64,000 bases of DNA from Panaeolus papilionaceus (lineage: Eukaryota; Basidiomycota; Agaricomycetes; Agaricales): positions 1,054,001 to 1,118,000 of the forward strand of contig JADNRZ010000015.1 of the NCBI GenBank assembly GCA_015501605.1, in the 5' to 3' direction. Position numbers and translations under genes: made by a program. The notes under the pieces are model-generated. The model did not search any database. It was not told where the DNA came from and worked only from the letters and a program-made list of their open reading frames with translations. Shown in pieces: positions 46,801 through 58,287 of the stretch (within the stretch, counting starts at the first letter, position 1; each line of letters begins with the position of its first letter).

Positions 46801-47929
46801 GTTCATTGGGCTGCTGATCCAATCTTGTCGTTCACTCGAGTAGCCACAAATTTCGAAATCCGTTATGTCTGCAGTTCAAGAGGATCAACGGTGATGTTTC
46901 AATATGAAAGGAAGGAGGGGGATGAGTTGAATGCGCTACCTGCAGTTCCTTTGACGTCATTCGGACAGAGAACGATCAGCGTATGTCAACTTGCAGAATA
47001 GTACAAATCCTCTAATCTAATCTCAGACCAACAGTAATTTCCTTATTGGTCTTGGACCGTCCAATCACAGCCAATCACTCCTTCAACCAAGCACTCACCT
47101 CTCCTGTTCGTGCACTCGAGTACTCATCTTCTCCATACGTTCTGCCTCCTCTATTTCTTCGCCTTATTTTATCGGTGATGGTGATGCTAAAGGATCAACG
47201 ATGATGACGTGGCATTTGTGGGACCCGCCTCTGCTCGTGTAAAGTGGTCCGTGTTGAGTTTGCAACTCATACTCATTGGACCAGTCTCAGGTATGATTTT
47301 TTACTCTACTTGTTAAATTAATGTGTATTCTTATTTCTACATACTTAGAAGCGTCTGAATCGCAGGATGTACCAACCCAGTTGAAGTGAGGCCTTCAGTG
47401 ATACGAGAATAGCGGATGGAAATTCCGAGTCTCCCATTGCACAGGTCGGTATTTATCACTCCTCTCAATCATAAGACATCTCCAGGCTGACGCACATATT
47501 CAAATTTAGCAACAATTTAGGAACGCTCTCCATTCCTGTGTGGCCAAGTAACCGTAAAACTGAACGTTCAAATATCCGTTGACGTGTCATGTAACTGTCT
47601 TCTTGATGCTTTCATTCACTTGGACAAAGAGGCAGCGGTTCTTGGGGTACATACTTAAAATCTCAACTCACACATCCACTAACTATTTATCCTATTTTAC
47701 ACAGAACACAATAACGGCCAATTTTCCAGCTAACATTGGACATGGGTCAGGACACAAAGACTGTTATGCCTGCTCTTATACGACACCACCGATACTTGGC
47801 TGGCTTTAGTTTCAACTGGGATTACTTCAACAGCACACATGCACGTAGCAGCTACACATCACCATTTCTTACCCTCCCTTCTCCTTCTTCCCTCAACCTA
47901 TCGTCGACCAGAACTTTAGTCCACTCCCA
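46801..47929 (+). other. Y remnant and X module, copy 10
   Basis: After a short Y piece (GACGTCATTCGGACAG, 46953) the text jumps to the TACAAATCCTCTAATCTAATCTCAG block, otherwise seen only in the damaged exon 2 of G-N1 and G-N3. A G fragment once stood here and its exon 1 has been deleted. X landmarks follow (HWTS near 47275; intron ending ACACAG near 47704; IGHGSGHKDCYACSYTTPPI). Confidence 0.4.
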
Positions 47930-49190
47930 TTCATGCATCTCGTCACGCACCCCTCTCTTTCCCCCTCCTCTTTGCCTCGCCTTGGCAGCAGTGCATCAGA
48001 GCTCTTTACACCTGATCTCTTTCTGCTTATTAATGAGGCTGACATCCTCCTCTCGACGGGCCAGTTCTAGGCGGCTGCAAAGGTTCATTTGGAGGCTATC
48101 GGTGAGTATCGTTTTCAGTTCTGATTTTGTTCTTTTTTCTTCATCACCTTGATATTATACACGTCAAAACTAACACTTCTCGTCTTAATAGCCCAATCTT
48201 CTGCTGATTATCTACTCTACTACGAGGGCGGCACCGTTTACTTCTCCATGCAGCGGCACACCTCATTCGACGATTTTAAACAAGTCCTCTCACTCACCTC
48301 CAGCACCTCCAACAATGTGCACCTCATAAAGGCGCGAATCCACATTTGTGAAGGCGACTACGCCTTCCTCGCTCTCTATGTCAAGACGAAGGGCAAGTAC
48401 AAGGAAGCGGAAGAGCTGGAAGGCGATTTGACAGAGTTGGAGAGAGTGAGGGGTAGGACGGACAAGGAGAGAAATGCGGGTTGTGGAGAGTGTGATTCAG
48501 ACATTAAACGTGGCAAGGAGAGTAATGGTGTTGAGGTTAGGAGGTGGAGGGCTGAGTGTGTGCTTGATGCAGGGGACGTGGAGGGTGCTGTTGGTGATTT
48601 GACGTGAGTTGATCAGTCTGATTTACCCCTCCCTGATACCGACATCTGATATCCCTCGCAGTCGTCTCTCCCATTTCCTCCCTCCCTCCACCCACCTCCT
48701 CACTGACAGTTTCCATCTCGCCTACTTCTACCTCCCTCCCTCGCCCACCCCAATGGCAACCCTCAAACAAAGCCTGCACTTTGACCCTGATTCCAAGTTG
48801 TGTCTCAGCCTGACCGTCTCGTCAAAGCTCTCAAAAAAAATCGTTCATCGCTCTCGATGAGCCCCTAGTCAAAGAGGACTAGAGAGCGGTGGTGGAACTG
48901 CTGATGGTCCAGGCAGGAAGGCGGGTCTGGGAATCAGTGGGAGGAAGCTGTGAGTTCTAACGTGGGCGAGGGAAGGGCGGGAAAGGTGCTTCTGCTCGTC
49001 CTGAGGCACTACTCAAATCCCCACCATCATCCTCTGCAACTCCAACACAACCACCCTAACACCCATATATGTGTCTCTTCGCTGTCACACCATCCGCCCC
49101 ACTATCGCCCTCGCCTGTGCACTCCTTCAAGTAAACACTCACCATTGCTGTTCGCATACTCTTCTCCTCTATCAGTGTTGACTCTCCTAT
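47930..49190 (+). pseudogene. P58IPK-like TPR fragment (P58-A6)
   Basis: Holds the best-preserved P58 exon: 48192-48603 is open for 137 codons. It covers YFSMQRHTSFDDFKQVLSLT, IKARIHICEGDYAFLALYVK, KGKYKEAEELEGDLTELERV and VEVRRWRAECVLDAGDVEGA, matching TPR2-TPR4 of P58IPK. However, the preceding TPR1 exon has a TAG at 48068-48070 (GQF-stop where sisters have GQFGEAAK). After intron 48604-48661 the tail exon loses frame near 48812 and has TAG in KED*RAV. Confidence 0.75.
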
Positions 49191-50160
49191 TCCTCCTACT
49201 TCTCCTATCGGTGACCATAACGCCAATAAATCAACGATGGCCAACAATGCTGGTGACGTGGCAGCTGTGCAACCGTCGTCTTTTCCTGTAGAATCCGTGG
49301 TGGCTCCCATTGAGCCCCCATTGCCCCTCCCATGGTGGGTGTGAGGTACTCATTGGATCAGGTACGCTCTCCTACTATTTTTATTAACCTGCATTCTGAA
49401 TTTGAACACATAGCAATGTCCAAATCTAGGGGTGTTATCGATACAGGAACGGGGTCTGTGGGAGATAAGAATGGCGAATGGAAAAACTGAGGGTCCCATT
49501 CCGCAAATTGGTATGAAGCAGTGCTCAATTCTACGGCATTTCCAGGCTAACGCACAAATGTCCCCTTAGCGACGTTCCAAAATCCCGTGTGTCTGAGGCA
49601 CCGTAAAACTTGGACATACCTTTGCAACGCAACAAATGACGCATTCGCTTTGGACAGAGGCCATTGTTCTTAAGGTACATGCTCTAAATCTCGTCTCAAA
49701 CATATACCTATTGCTCATAGTATTTTACACAGAACTTGATAATGGCGCAACGTCCTGCTGATCTTGGGTTGTAGGTTATAACACAAAACATTGCTGCTGT
49801 GCCCGTCGCTAAGCCCTAGACCTTTGGACATGCATCGTTCCCCAGTGGAAGACGTTGCAAGACATCTGGCACCTGATAACGCGTCCTCCTCATACTTCCC
49901 TAGCATCCTTGTTTGCGACGTCTTACCTGAGTTTTGGCTGTGGATCAAGAACAGTAGGCCAACTGCATAATATGCTGCAGTGGTAGCCGTTTGTCGCAGG
50001 TTGTTGGGTCAAGCAGTGGTTCCGCTTCCCCGGTGCGCTAGTGCTCATAGATGACGTGCTCTGGGTCCTCCATCGCACCACTGGGTTACCTTCTGCTACG
50101 ATGAAAAGGAGAGTAGATGGCCCAGAACGGATGGAAGGGATCGTCATCTTTACTCTACCC
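49191..50160 (+). other. X module, copy 11
   Basis: VAAVQPSSFPVESVVAPIEP-type text near 49256, GTACGC donor near 49363, EYENGE-like block, intron ending ACACAG near 49732, then the terminal block at about 50040 (ALVLIDDVLWVLHRTTGLPS-like in one frame). No open gene. Confidence 0.35.
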
Positions 50161-50830
50161 CCATCGAACTTGTACACCTGACGATTGGCCAAGTTTCATC
50201 TCACCAGACCTTTTGCTCACTGACTTCAAACATGCCACCACCACTCTTTCTCCCTGCACCGACACTCCTCCACGCTTGAGAATTTCGAAAAATCCCTGTT
50301 TCTCATCTTCAACACCGGACTTGGGGGAACGGTCAGACGGAGAAGTGGAGAAAAACGCGGTTGTGTGGAGATTGCGAGTTAGACGTTGAGGGTGGAGGGT
50401 CAAGTGTGCGCTTGGTGCGGGGGATGTGGAGAGTGCTGTTGGTGATTTTAACGTGAGTATCGTTTTTGTTTTTGTTTTTATTTCTATTATATCTTCGTTC
50501 CTTCATTCCATTATTCTTTGCTTGTTTCCGTGTCCCCATTATTTTTCGCTTCATCTTTCTCTTTTGGAGTCAAACCCAGCTAACAACCTACTCGTCTTTT
50601 CACAGTCGTTTCTCTCTCCTCCCATCCACCCACGTCCTCACCCACAATTTCCGTCTCGCCTACTTCTACCTGCCTCTTTCGCCGACCTTACTCGCAACAC
50701 CTAACAGTGCTTCCACTTCAACTCTGACTTCAGGTCCTCGATTAACCCTTAGGCAAAGAAGACTGGCGAGAATGGTCAAGTTGTTGACGGGCCCGAAGAA
50801 GGCGGATTTATAAGACTCGGAGTGACTAGC
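50161..50830 (+). pseudogene. P58IPK-like fragment of a third type (P58-C)
   Basis: Distinct from A and B copies. A decayed TPR2 (KHATTTLSPCTDTP, ENFEKSLFLIFNTGL-like), then KCALGAGDVESAVGDFN to a GTGAGT donor at 50453. The intron is long (about 150 nt, ending CACAG near 50605). Then SFLSPPIHPRPHPQFPSRLL/FRLAYFYLPLSPT and RLARMVKLLTGPKKADL to a stop. The last piece matches the KLL-TGPGKKADLW part of the family better than any other copy. Confidence 0.6.
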
Positions 50831-51039
50831 GCGAGAGGTGAAGAGGTGAGGTGCACATGGGCACGACACGACGATGAAATACGAATACGAGCACGAAATT
50901 TAAGATGTGAGGCAGGAGGGGGGGGGGGGTAAAGCTTTGTATTTTCAGTAAACTAGATACATTTTATATGTAAAGCTATGTAAAATCAAAGAAAATAAAG
51001 AGAAATGCCAAGAAAGGGAAACGAGTCAGGAAATGTGAG

Positions 51040-52400
51040 AAATAATACTAGTGTTACCCCCGTCATTGCGTACAGATAGATGTAATGAGAGGGTTCGTTG
51101 GCCTGGTTGTTGCGGCCTCCTATCGTACGTGTGATGAGGTGTGGAATCATAATTAGGTTAATTCGAGAAACAAGATCTATAGTAGGGAGAGATAAAACGG
51201 TTGGTTGGTTCGAAGACTGAATGGGAAACGCAAAGAATAAAATAAACGTGCCATCAAACTGCTCATCCAAAGACCTCACAAACCCCTATATTCCACCTCT
51301 CCTCGCAGCAAGTCCTTCAATATCAATATATAACGGCAAACGAATAACCCCATTTATCACGTCCCCCCCGTCCTTATTCCTCGTCTCGATGAACCCAGTC
51401 TCGTCGTTGAATAGAGTGAAGGCGACACGAGCGCGCGCTCGATTAGGAAACTCATCGTTTCGGTGAATATATTGAGTCGCGTGCGAGGACGTAGGCTGCG
51501 TAGTCGTCGTCTGGAGGTGGGATGGGGACGTTACAGTAGGCACGTAGGGAGGAGGAGGAGGAGTGTTGGGTTGAAAAAAGCTCACAAGCACAATCAAATG
51601 TCCTCAACGCGCTCTTCGAATGCACGTCATTAGCAACCCATCCATAGCTCTTGTATACCGAACCATGCCCCGCATGGACGTCGTAGTCCTCGCTCTGTTT
51701 TTCGTTCGTCAGTCCACAAATAAAAAAAAGAACATCAATTGCAAAAAAAAAAGAAAAGAAAAACATCGAAAAAGAATAATCGCAAAGAAGAACTCACCTC
51801 CTCCTATCGTCATACCTCACCTCTCAATCCCTCTCAGGCGGCACCGTCGCATCTTCCACACCGCCCCCATGCGAGGTTCAAACCAACAAGTTCATCAAAT
51901 TTCGAACCCTTAGTGCCCTTCCCAACGCGTGCTTTCGTGCTTTCGTGCCCACAATAGCCCTTAGTCTCGACGATGTTTGTCCACATGGAGAGCCATCGGA
52001 CTATATGCGTGCGCGAATGGCGGGTAGGGTGTGCGATTGGTTGGGTACGAGATGGGTTGGTATACGATGGGATGCGTTGGGCGAAGGAGATTGGGGTGTG
52101 GAGGGGACGGAGATTGGCGTCGATTGTATGTGTTGAAAGAGCGAAAAGGCATGACGCACCTTTTGGTAATTCAGCAACATGCTCCTTACCGTTCTGGGTA
52201 TATTCTCAGGTGTGAAGAGGATTTGCCAGACCCATTGAGCGCGATAGATGTCCTTTATACATAATTATATCATCAGTAGACGTTTTAGACGACACGAAAT
52301 AGGTGGAAGAGAGATTGAAGGAACATCACGCACCCAAATTGAATACCCCATACACGACTCCCCTTCATTCACAGTATGATCATACTCCGAATACTAGCTC
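51040..52400 (-). pseudogene. GH92 fragment, copy 4 (C-terminus deleted)
   Basis: The least decayed 5' part: TVNEGESCMGYSIW is intact at about 52390-52335 with its GTGCGT donor. Then MFVDKHRRD/WTNIVET in which the Trp missing from copies 2, 3 and 5 is TGG. Later SYGWVANDVHSKSALRTFD, DDDYAAYVLAR, TLFNDETGFIETRNKDGGDV, RSLDEQFDG and NEPSHYIYLYAMTG. Sequence ends there: the DCGQMSAW and C-terminal exons present in other copies are missing, replaced by AT-rich DNA and a poly-G run near 50918-50928. Confidence 0.8.
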
Positions 52401-53145
52401 CTGTGTCGTTCATCAGAGTGTTGATTCGATCTTGTCGTTCACTCGAGTAGCCACAGATCTCGAAACCAGTTGGGTCTACAATTCAACAGGATTAATGATT
52501 AATGTTGGAATATGAAAGGAAGGAGGGGGATGCGCTACCTGAAGTTTCGTTGACGTCATTTCGATGACAGGGGCGAGAGTCATCCTGATTCAACCTCAAT
52601 GTGTCAGTCAAGTTCCTTATTGAGTTTGAATTTGAACGCTTGAGCGGTATCAAATCACTCCCTCCAACATAACACCACGATCCCCGTTCCTGCACTCATC
52701 TCCTCCATCAGTGCTACCTCCTCTACTCCTCCTAATTTCTGTACTAATGACTAGGATGCCGATAAATTGACACTACCAACGAGGCTGGCGACGTGGTACC
52801 AGCGCAATCCTCGTCAGCCCGTCGTGACTCCCCTGGAGCCATTACTCTTGCCGTAGTCGTGCCAGAAATTCATTGGACCAGGTACGCTCTTCCACTATTG
52901 AATTAATGTATATTCTGAAAAAAAAGCACATAGAAACACCTAAATATCAGGATATTATTGGTAAATGGACCAACACTGTAGAAAGCAGGAGTCTGTTGGG
53001 GACTCATTGCACAATTAGTATGAAGCACTCCTCAATTCTACGGCGTTTCCAGGCTGACGGACATATTTCAAATTAGCAACAATTCGATCCCGTATGGTCG
53101 AGGAACCAAAAAACCTGAAAATACCTTTGCAACGCTCTATACGAC
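52401..53145 (+). other. Y remnant and short X module, copy 12
   Basis: GACGTCATTTCGATGACAGG near 52552, GAGTTTGAATTTGAACGCTT near 52621, GTACGC donor near 52882, TNTVESRSLLGTHCTI-type block. Ends by fusion to P58-A7 at TGTCATGGGG. No gene. Confidence 0.3.
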
Positions 53146-54348
53146 GTGTCATGGGGTCGTTTGCTTGGTGCCTTGATTCACTTTCCCCCTCTTTGCCTCG
53201 CCTTGGCATCTGTGCAGTCAGAACTCTTTACACCTCGTCTCCTTCTGCTCATTAATGAAGCTGACATCCTCCTCTCGGCGGGCCAGTTTGGGGAGGCCGC
53301 AAAGGTCCATTCAGAGGCTATCGGTGAGTATCGTTTTCAGTTCTGATTTTGTTCTCTTTTCTTCATCGCCTTGATATTATACACGTCAAAACTAAAACTT
53401 CTCATCTTCATAGCCCAACCTTGCACCGATTATCTATTCTACTACGAGGGCAACACCATCTACTTCTCCATGCAGCGGCACACCCCCTCACTCGACGATT
53501 TTAAACCCGTCCTCTTACTCACCTCCAGCACCTTCAACAACAGGCACCTCATAAAGACGTGAATCCACATTTGTGAAGGCAACTACGCCTTCCTCGCTCT
53601 CTATGTCAAGACGAAGGGCAAGTACAAGGAAGCGGAAGAGCTGGAAGGCGACTTGACAGAGTTGGAGAGAGTGAGGGGTAGGACGGACAAGGAGAGAAAT
53701 GCGGGTTGTGGAGAGTGTGATTCAGACATTAAACGTGGCAAGGAGAGTAATGGTGTTGAGGTTAGGAGGTGGAGGGCTGAGTGTGTGCTCGATGCAGGGG
53801 ACGTGGAAGGTGTTGTTGGTGATTTGACGTGAGTTGATTGTTGTCTGATTTGCCCCTCCCTGATACCGACATCTGATATCCCTCGCAGTTGTCTTTCCCA
53901 TCTCCTCGCCCACATCTTCCATCTCGCCATCCCCTACCTCCCTCCCTCGCCCACCCCAATGACGACACTCAAACAGAGCCTGCACTGCGACCCCGATTCC
54001 AAGCCGTGTCTTGGCTTGCACCGTCTCTGCAAAGCTCTCAATAAATCGTTCTTCGCCCTCGATGAACTCTTAGTCAAAGAGGACCAAAGAGCGGTGTTGA
54101 AACTCCTCACGGACATGCGCAGGAAGGTGGATCTGTGGAATCGGTGGGAATCGGCGATGAATCCTAACGTCGGCGAGGGAAGGGAGAGGATCTCCTGGTC
54201 ATCCCTGAGGCGTTACTCAAATCCCCATCATCATCTTCAGCAACTCCAACACCGCCCTAGTAGTAGCACCCGTATATGCGTCTCCTTGCCGTCACACCCT
54301 TCCGCTCCTTCCTCTTATCCGCACCCACCTGTACACTGCTTCAAGTAA
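53146..54348 (+). pseudogene. P58IPK-like TPR fragment (P58-A7), nearly intact
   Basis: Exons 53146-53323, 53414-53828 and 53889-54348 are separated by GT...AG introns. Start MSWGRLLGALIHFPPLCLAL, ASVQSELF (signal-peptide-like); TPR1 intact (LLLLINEADILLSAGQFGEA, AKVHSEAI). One stop only: TGA at 53560-53562 (HLIKT-stop; A6 and A8 have CGA at the next codon boundary). Exon 2 then stays in frame to VEGVVGDL. Exon 3 is open for over 150 codons (LSHLLAHIFHLAIPYLPPSP, LHCDPDSKPCLGLHRLCKAL, KEDQRAVLKLLTDMRRKVDL) and keeps CAA in KEDQRAV. It is the only copy with that codon intact. Ends at VHCFK-stop without a C-terminal TPR or J domain. Confidence 0.75.
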
Positions 54349-55544
54349 ACATCCACCATTTCTGTTCGCATGCTCTTCATCCTCTCTCCGCTCCGACTCT
54401 CCTACCCCTCCCACTTCTCCTCTCGGTAACCAGGAGCCAATAAATTAGCGATAACCAGTAATGGTGGTGACGTGGCGCCCGTGCAACCATTTTCTTCCGG
54501 AGAAGCTGTTGTGACATCCATTGAGCGCGCCATTGTCCCTCCCATGGTGGTGTCAGCTACTCGTTGATCAGGTACGCTCTTCTACTATTTTTGTTGATGT
54601 GTATTCTGAGTTTGAATACTTAGCAACGTCTAAATCTCGGGATTTTGTCGATACAGGAACCACCATGGTTGAAAGCGGGGGTCTGTAGGATATGAGAATG
54701 GCGGACGGAAAAGCTAAGGGTCTCATTGTGCAAATTGGTATGAAGGACGCCTCAATTCTGCGGCATCTCCAGTCTGACGCATGTATTTCTGGTTAGCAAC
54801 GTCCCAATCCCCTGTGTCTGGGGCACTGTAAATTTGAATATACTTTTGCAACGCCCCGATGGTGCATTCACTTTGGACATAGGCCACTGTTCTTAGGGTA
54901 CGGACTTCAAATCTCGACTCACACATATACCGATTGCTCATGCTATCCCAAACAGAAATTGACAACAGCGCAATGTCCTGCTGACCTTGGGTTATGGGTT
55001 AGAACACGAGATTACCGTTGTGCCCGTCGTTGAGTCTGAGGCCTTTGGACGCACCTCTCGTGAAGGACATTGCAACCTATCTGGCGCCTACTCAAGAACG
55101 CCTCCTCTTCATACCTGCCTAGCACCCTCTTCTGCGACATCTCACCTGATTTTTTTTATGACCGTGGATGAAGAATAGTAGGCCGACTGCATCAATCGCT
55201 GACGTGGCCTGGGTCCATTGTACCACTGAGTTACTTCCTGATGTGACGATAAGGAGAATAAATGGCCAGTACGTGGATGGAGGACGCCATCATTCGGTAT
55301 GTCAAATGTAATTTCTTCATGTATCTCAGCACTCATGCTCTTTATATCCAGCTCTCCTTCATCGTTGTCCTAGGTGTACCTCCCTCCCTCTATTACCAAA
55401 AATTCTCAGCATGAACCTCCTCCCCGTCACACCCTTCTACTTCGTCCTCTCCTCTCCCTCTATCACCCTCATTTATACTCTATAGGACGCCTTAATCCTT
55501 AACCTGGTCCTACTCTCCATCAAACACAAACACGCCACCGCTTA
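54349..55544 (+). other. X module, copy 13
   Basis: Same order as copy 5. GTACGC donor near 54572, YENGGRKS block, WCIHFG... near 54865, LEHEITVVPVVESEAFGRTS at 54996, SHLIFFMTVDEE to 55178, GTATGTCA near 55298. No open gene. Confidence 0.35.
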
Positions 55545-56290
55545 TTTCTCCATGCAGCAACACTCTTCCACACTCGATAATTTCAAAAAAAAAAAATTAT
55601 CGCTCACCTTCAACGCCGGACATTGGGGAGGAGCAAGTCGGAAAGGGATCGGAGAATATGCACCTGTGGAATGCATGCGGGGACAGTGTGAGCCAAACGT
55701 TGGTTGCTAAGTGCGCAAGTGTATGTTGTTTTATTCTTTTGCGATCCTTGTTTGTATTTTTGTATCTAATCCTCTTTCTTTTTTTCTGGTATATCTGCAG
55801 ACACCTCTCTCATTTCGTCTTCCTCACCCTCAACTTCTTTGTCGCTTACTTCCGCCTCCCGCCCTCGCCATCCTGCTCGCGACACTCATGCAGCGCCTCC
55901 ACCTTGAACATCGACCCCAACTCTGCCTGGCTTTGCATCCTCTCGTTAATGCATTCGACAAATCGCTTCATGAGATCTAGGCCAAAGAGGATCGGAGAGC
56001 TGTGGTTAAGTGACTTATGGGTCCACTACTCATTCTGCAGGCGCTCCTCAAGTTGCCTTCACCATCATCTATACCACCGCCACCTCCACAACGACGGCCA
56101 TGCACGAGAAACCTTGCAAGGTCGCTTGCTAGTAGATAAGTGGTGTGGGGAAGCATCGGCATTGGAAGGTTGCAGGGAGGATGTGGTGGGTCTCGTCGGG
56201 CGCGATGGAGGACTGTTGAAAATGGAAGAACGGGAAGAAGTAGTCACCATCCTCGGAAAAGCATTTGAAGCATCCGGATGGAGGGTATAG
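55545..56290 (+). pseudogene. P58IPK-like C-terminal fragment (P58-B6)
   Basis: Identical by eye to P58-B5 over its whole length, including the poly-A run, the intron (55721-55800) and the TAG after KSLHEI. Belongs to the duplication of 41.15-49.65 kb. Confidence 0.7.
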
Positions 56291-56704
56291 CGAAATATGA
56301 GTAGGAGGGAGATTGGGGTGGGGATGGGACGGGGATATATTGTGTTCGTCTGTGTATGTGTTGGTGTGATGGTCTGTAGGATTGAACGACAGGGAACGAT
56401 ACTGAGTGCTCCTAGATGTATATTATTTGTTAAATTGAATCTTAATCGTGATGTTTTCCTATCGAAATTATTTTCTGGATCGTGATCGAAATGAGCAAGC
56501 CGCGATTGGAAGCTTAAGTCGTTGACACTGTAGAGACTCACTACAACGAGGCGTCGTTTGTGCACAAATGTTGGTATTTACTATCAAATTTTGCATTCTG
56601 TTCTTGCTCTTACATTTCTTGTTTAATATTCCTTTGATTAAATAGCGGTTATGACATTGTCTCACGAGGCATCAAGGCACTGAATTAGTGGTGGGTATAC
56701 TTGC

Positions 56705-56712
56705 TATTTATA
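56705..56712 (+). promoter_or_regulatory. TATA-like box of G4
   Basis: TATTTATA 99 bp before the ATG at 56811; spacer identical to that of G3. Confidence 0.45.
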
Positions 56713-56810
56713 CGAGCCCTTAGTAAGAACTGTGCCACGCAGACGCCGCGTGGAAGATATCTGCTCCGTATCTCTTACCATCATCTCTCGTCGTATTCAC
56801 TGGATTCACA

Positions 56811-58287
56811 ATGTCGACCAACACTCAAGAGTATAACACTATCCAAGTGAATGGTCTGTTACGTATCGTACCTATAACTCCTGAACACATGACAGGGAAA
56901 AATGTATTTCTTTACATGTGTGTACTATTCAACAAAGTTATCCTGCCTTGATATCATTGCTTAGACACCTGCTTCTCTAGTCTAATGGGTCCCACTGGTT
57001 CGGGGAAAAGCTCTGTAAGGCTCAATTTTTGTGTTATGCTTCAACTTGACATTTAGAAGAGGTCCTTACTCCTTGCTGCAGTTCATTGAGTCATTGGCAC
57101 CAGATCAGCACCTGGATATATCCAAGGATTCACTTGAAAGTGTGACACAAGAAGTCAACTGCTATCAAGTGATCAATCTGAGTTCCCAGTATTATGACAG
57201 ATCGTTTGTTCTGATGGATACCCCTGGTTTTCTCGACCCAAGGCTGTCAGAGGGCCGGATAATGAGAATGGTCACAGAAAGTCTCAATGCAATTTGGTGT
57301 GTGATCAAATCATTTGATAACAGAGCACATGTGGTGAACCTGTATTGAATGTCATTTTCTGCCAGCCAATTTTCTAGTTACACTGTTGTGTACATCTTCT
57401 ATTTTCAACCCATCACTGATATCCGAATTGGTAGCTCAAAACGGGATGCAGTCAAGATTCTGCGAGAATATGTCAACCAATACAAGGCTAAAGATATCTC
57501 TGTAATAACAACAATGTGGAATCGACTATCAACCCCCAAGCAGCTTGAAGACGCCTCCCACCGCTTCAACACCTTGAAAGAAGAGATATATGCAGTCAGT
57601 AGCTTATATTTTGTTGTGTCAATGATGTCATTTACCAGTTCAAATTTTATTAGAGATCTGGTAGCCTCAACATCACAGTCACCAAGTTTGACACCTCCAA
57701 GCATCTGCTTTGACATTGCTTGATGGTGAATTATCTGGATGGCTGGAGTTTGCAAACAACACCAACAAAGTCATAGACCACACTATGAATCCCACCTCTG
57801 TGACAACCTGCTTGGACGAATTACCAACACCCTCCAGAAACTGCAACTTCTTGCAGAGGACAAACAGTATGCCACCCGTTCTGGAAGTGAAGATCATCAT
57901 CTTCTGGAGGTTGTGCTCAGGGATGAGAAGGTGGTATTATCATCACTTCAGTCCTTTTTGGATGATCTTGCCAGTGACTACATTGGTCCATCAGGGATGA
58001 CAGCCCTGCAATTCATCCTGGATAGTCGCTATGAACAGGACCAGACACATGCTCATCTAATTGGCCACTCTCTCAAGCTCCTCACCAAACCATGGTCACT
58101 TTAGATATCCCTTCTGATCATGGTCCTGCACCAGCATCACCTTCACAAGTCCAGGCTTGGAACAACTCAGCATCACACCTGCACCCATCCCATCAACCCA
58201 CCAATTTCAACCACCATCACTGACACATCGTGTTTCGCTCCAATTGCCGCTGCCATTAAGAGGCGACTCAATCAAATCCGAGGGTAG
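56811..58287 (+). pseudogene. GTPase G4: copy of G3 broken by single-base deletions
   Basis: Exons 1-4 (56811-56917, 56981-57014, 57082-57296, 57378-57594) equal those of G3. In exon 5 (from 57654) a missing C in a CCC run at about 57698 shifts the frame to a TGA at 57711-57713, giving 210 aa. Four more single-C losses follow in exon 5 (about 57778, 58042, 58152, 58218), each in a C run. Flanking DNA up to about 60.4 kb shows the same kind of homopolymer slips. Sequencing error is as likely as real decay, so the true gene may be a fourth intact copy. Confidence 0.7.

Larger units (their letters stand above)
41150..49655. repeat. 8.5-kb segmental duplication, left copy
   Basis: From about 41150 on, this block (P58-B5, G3, spacer, GH92-3, X, P58-A6, X) equals 55500-64000 at an offset of 14344-14350. 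Differences seen are almost all single-base run-length changes. Left of 41130 the two copies diverge at once to ordinary paralogue levels. Confidence 0.85.

Noticed and set aside
50918..50928. Poly-G run as a telomere-like or regulatory element
   Set aside because: A single homopolymer at a deletion edge with no repeat unit. More likely slippage or sequencing noise.
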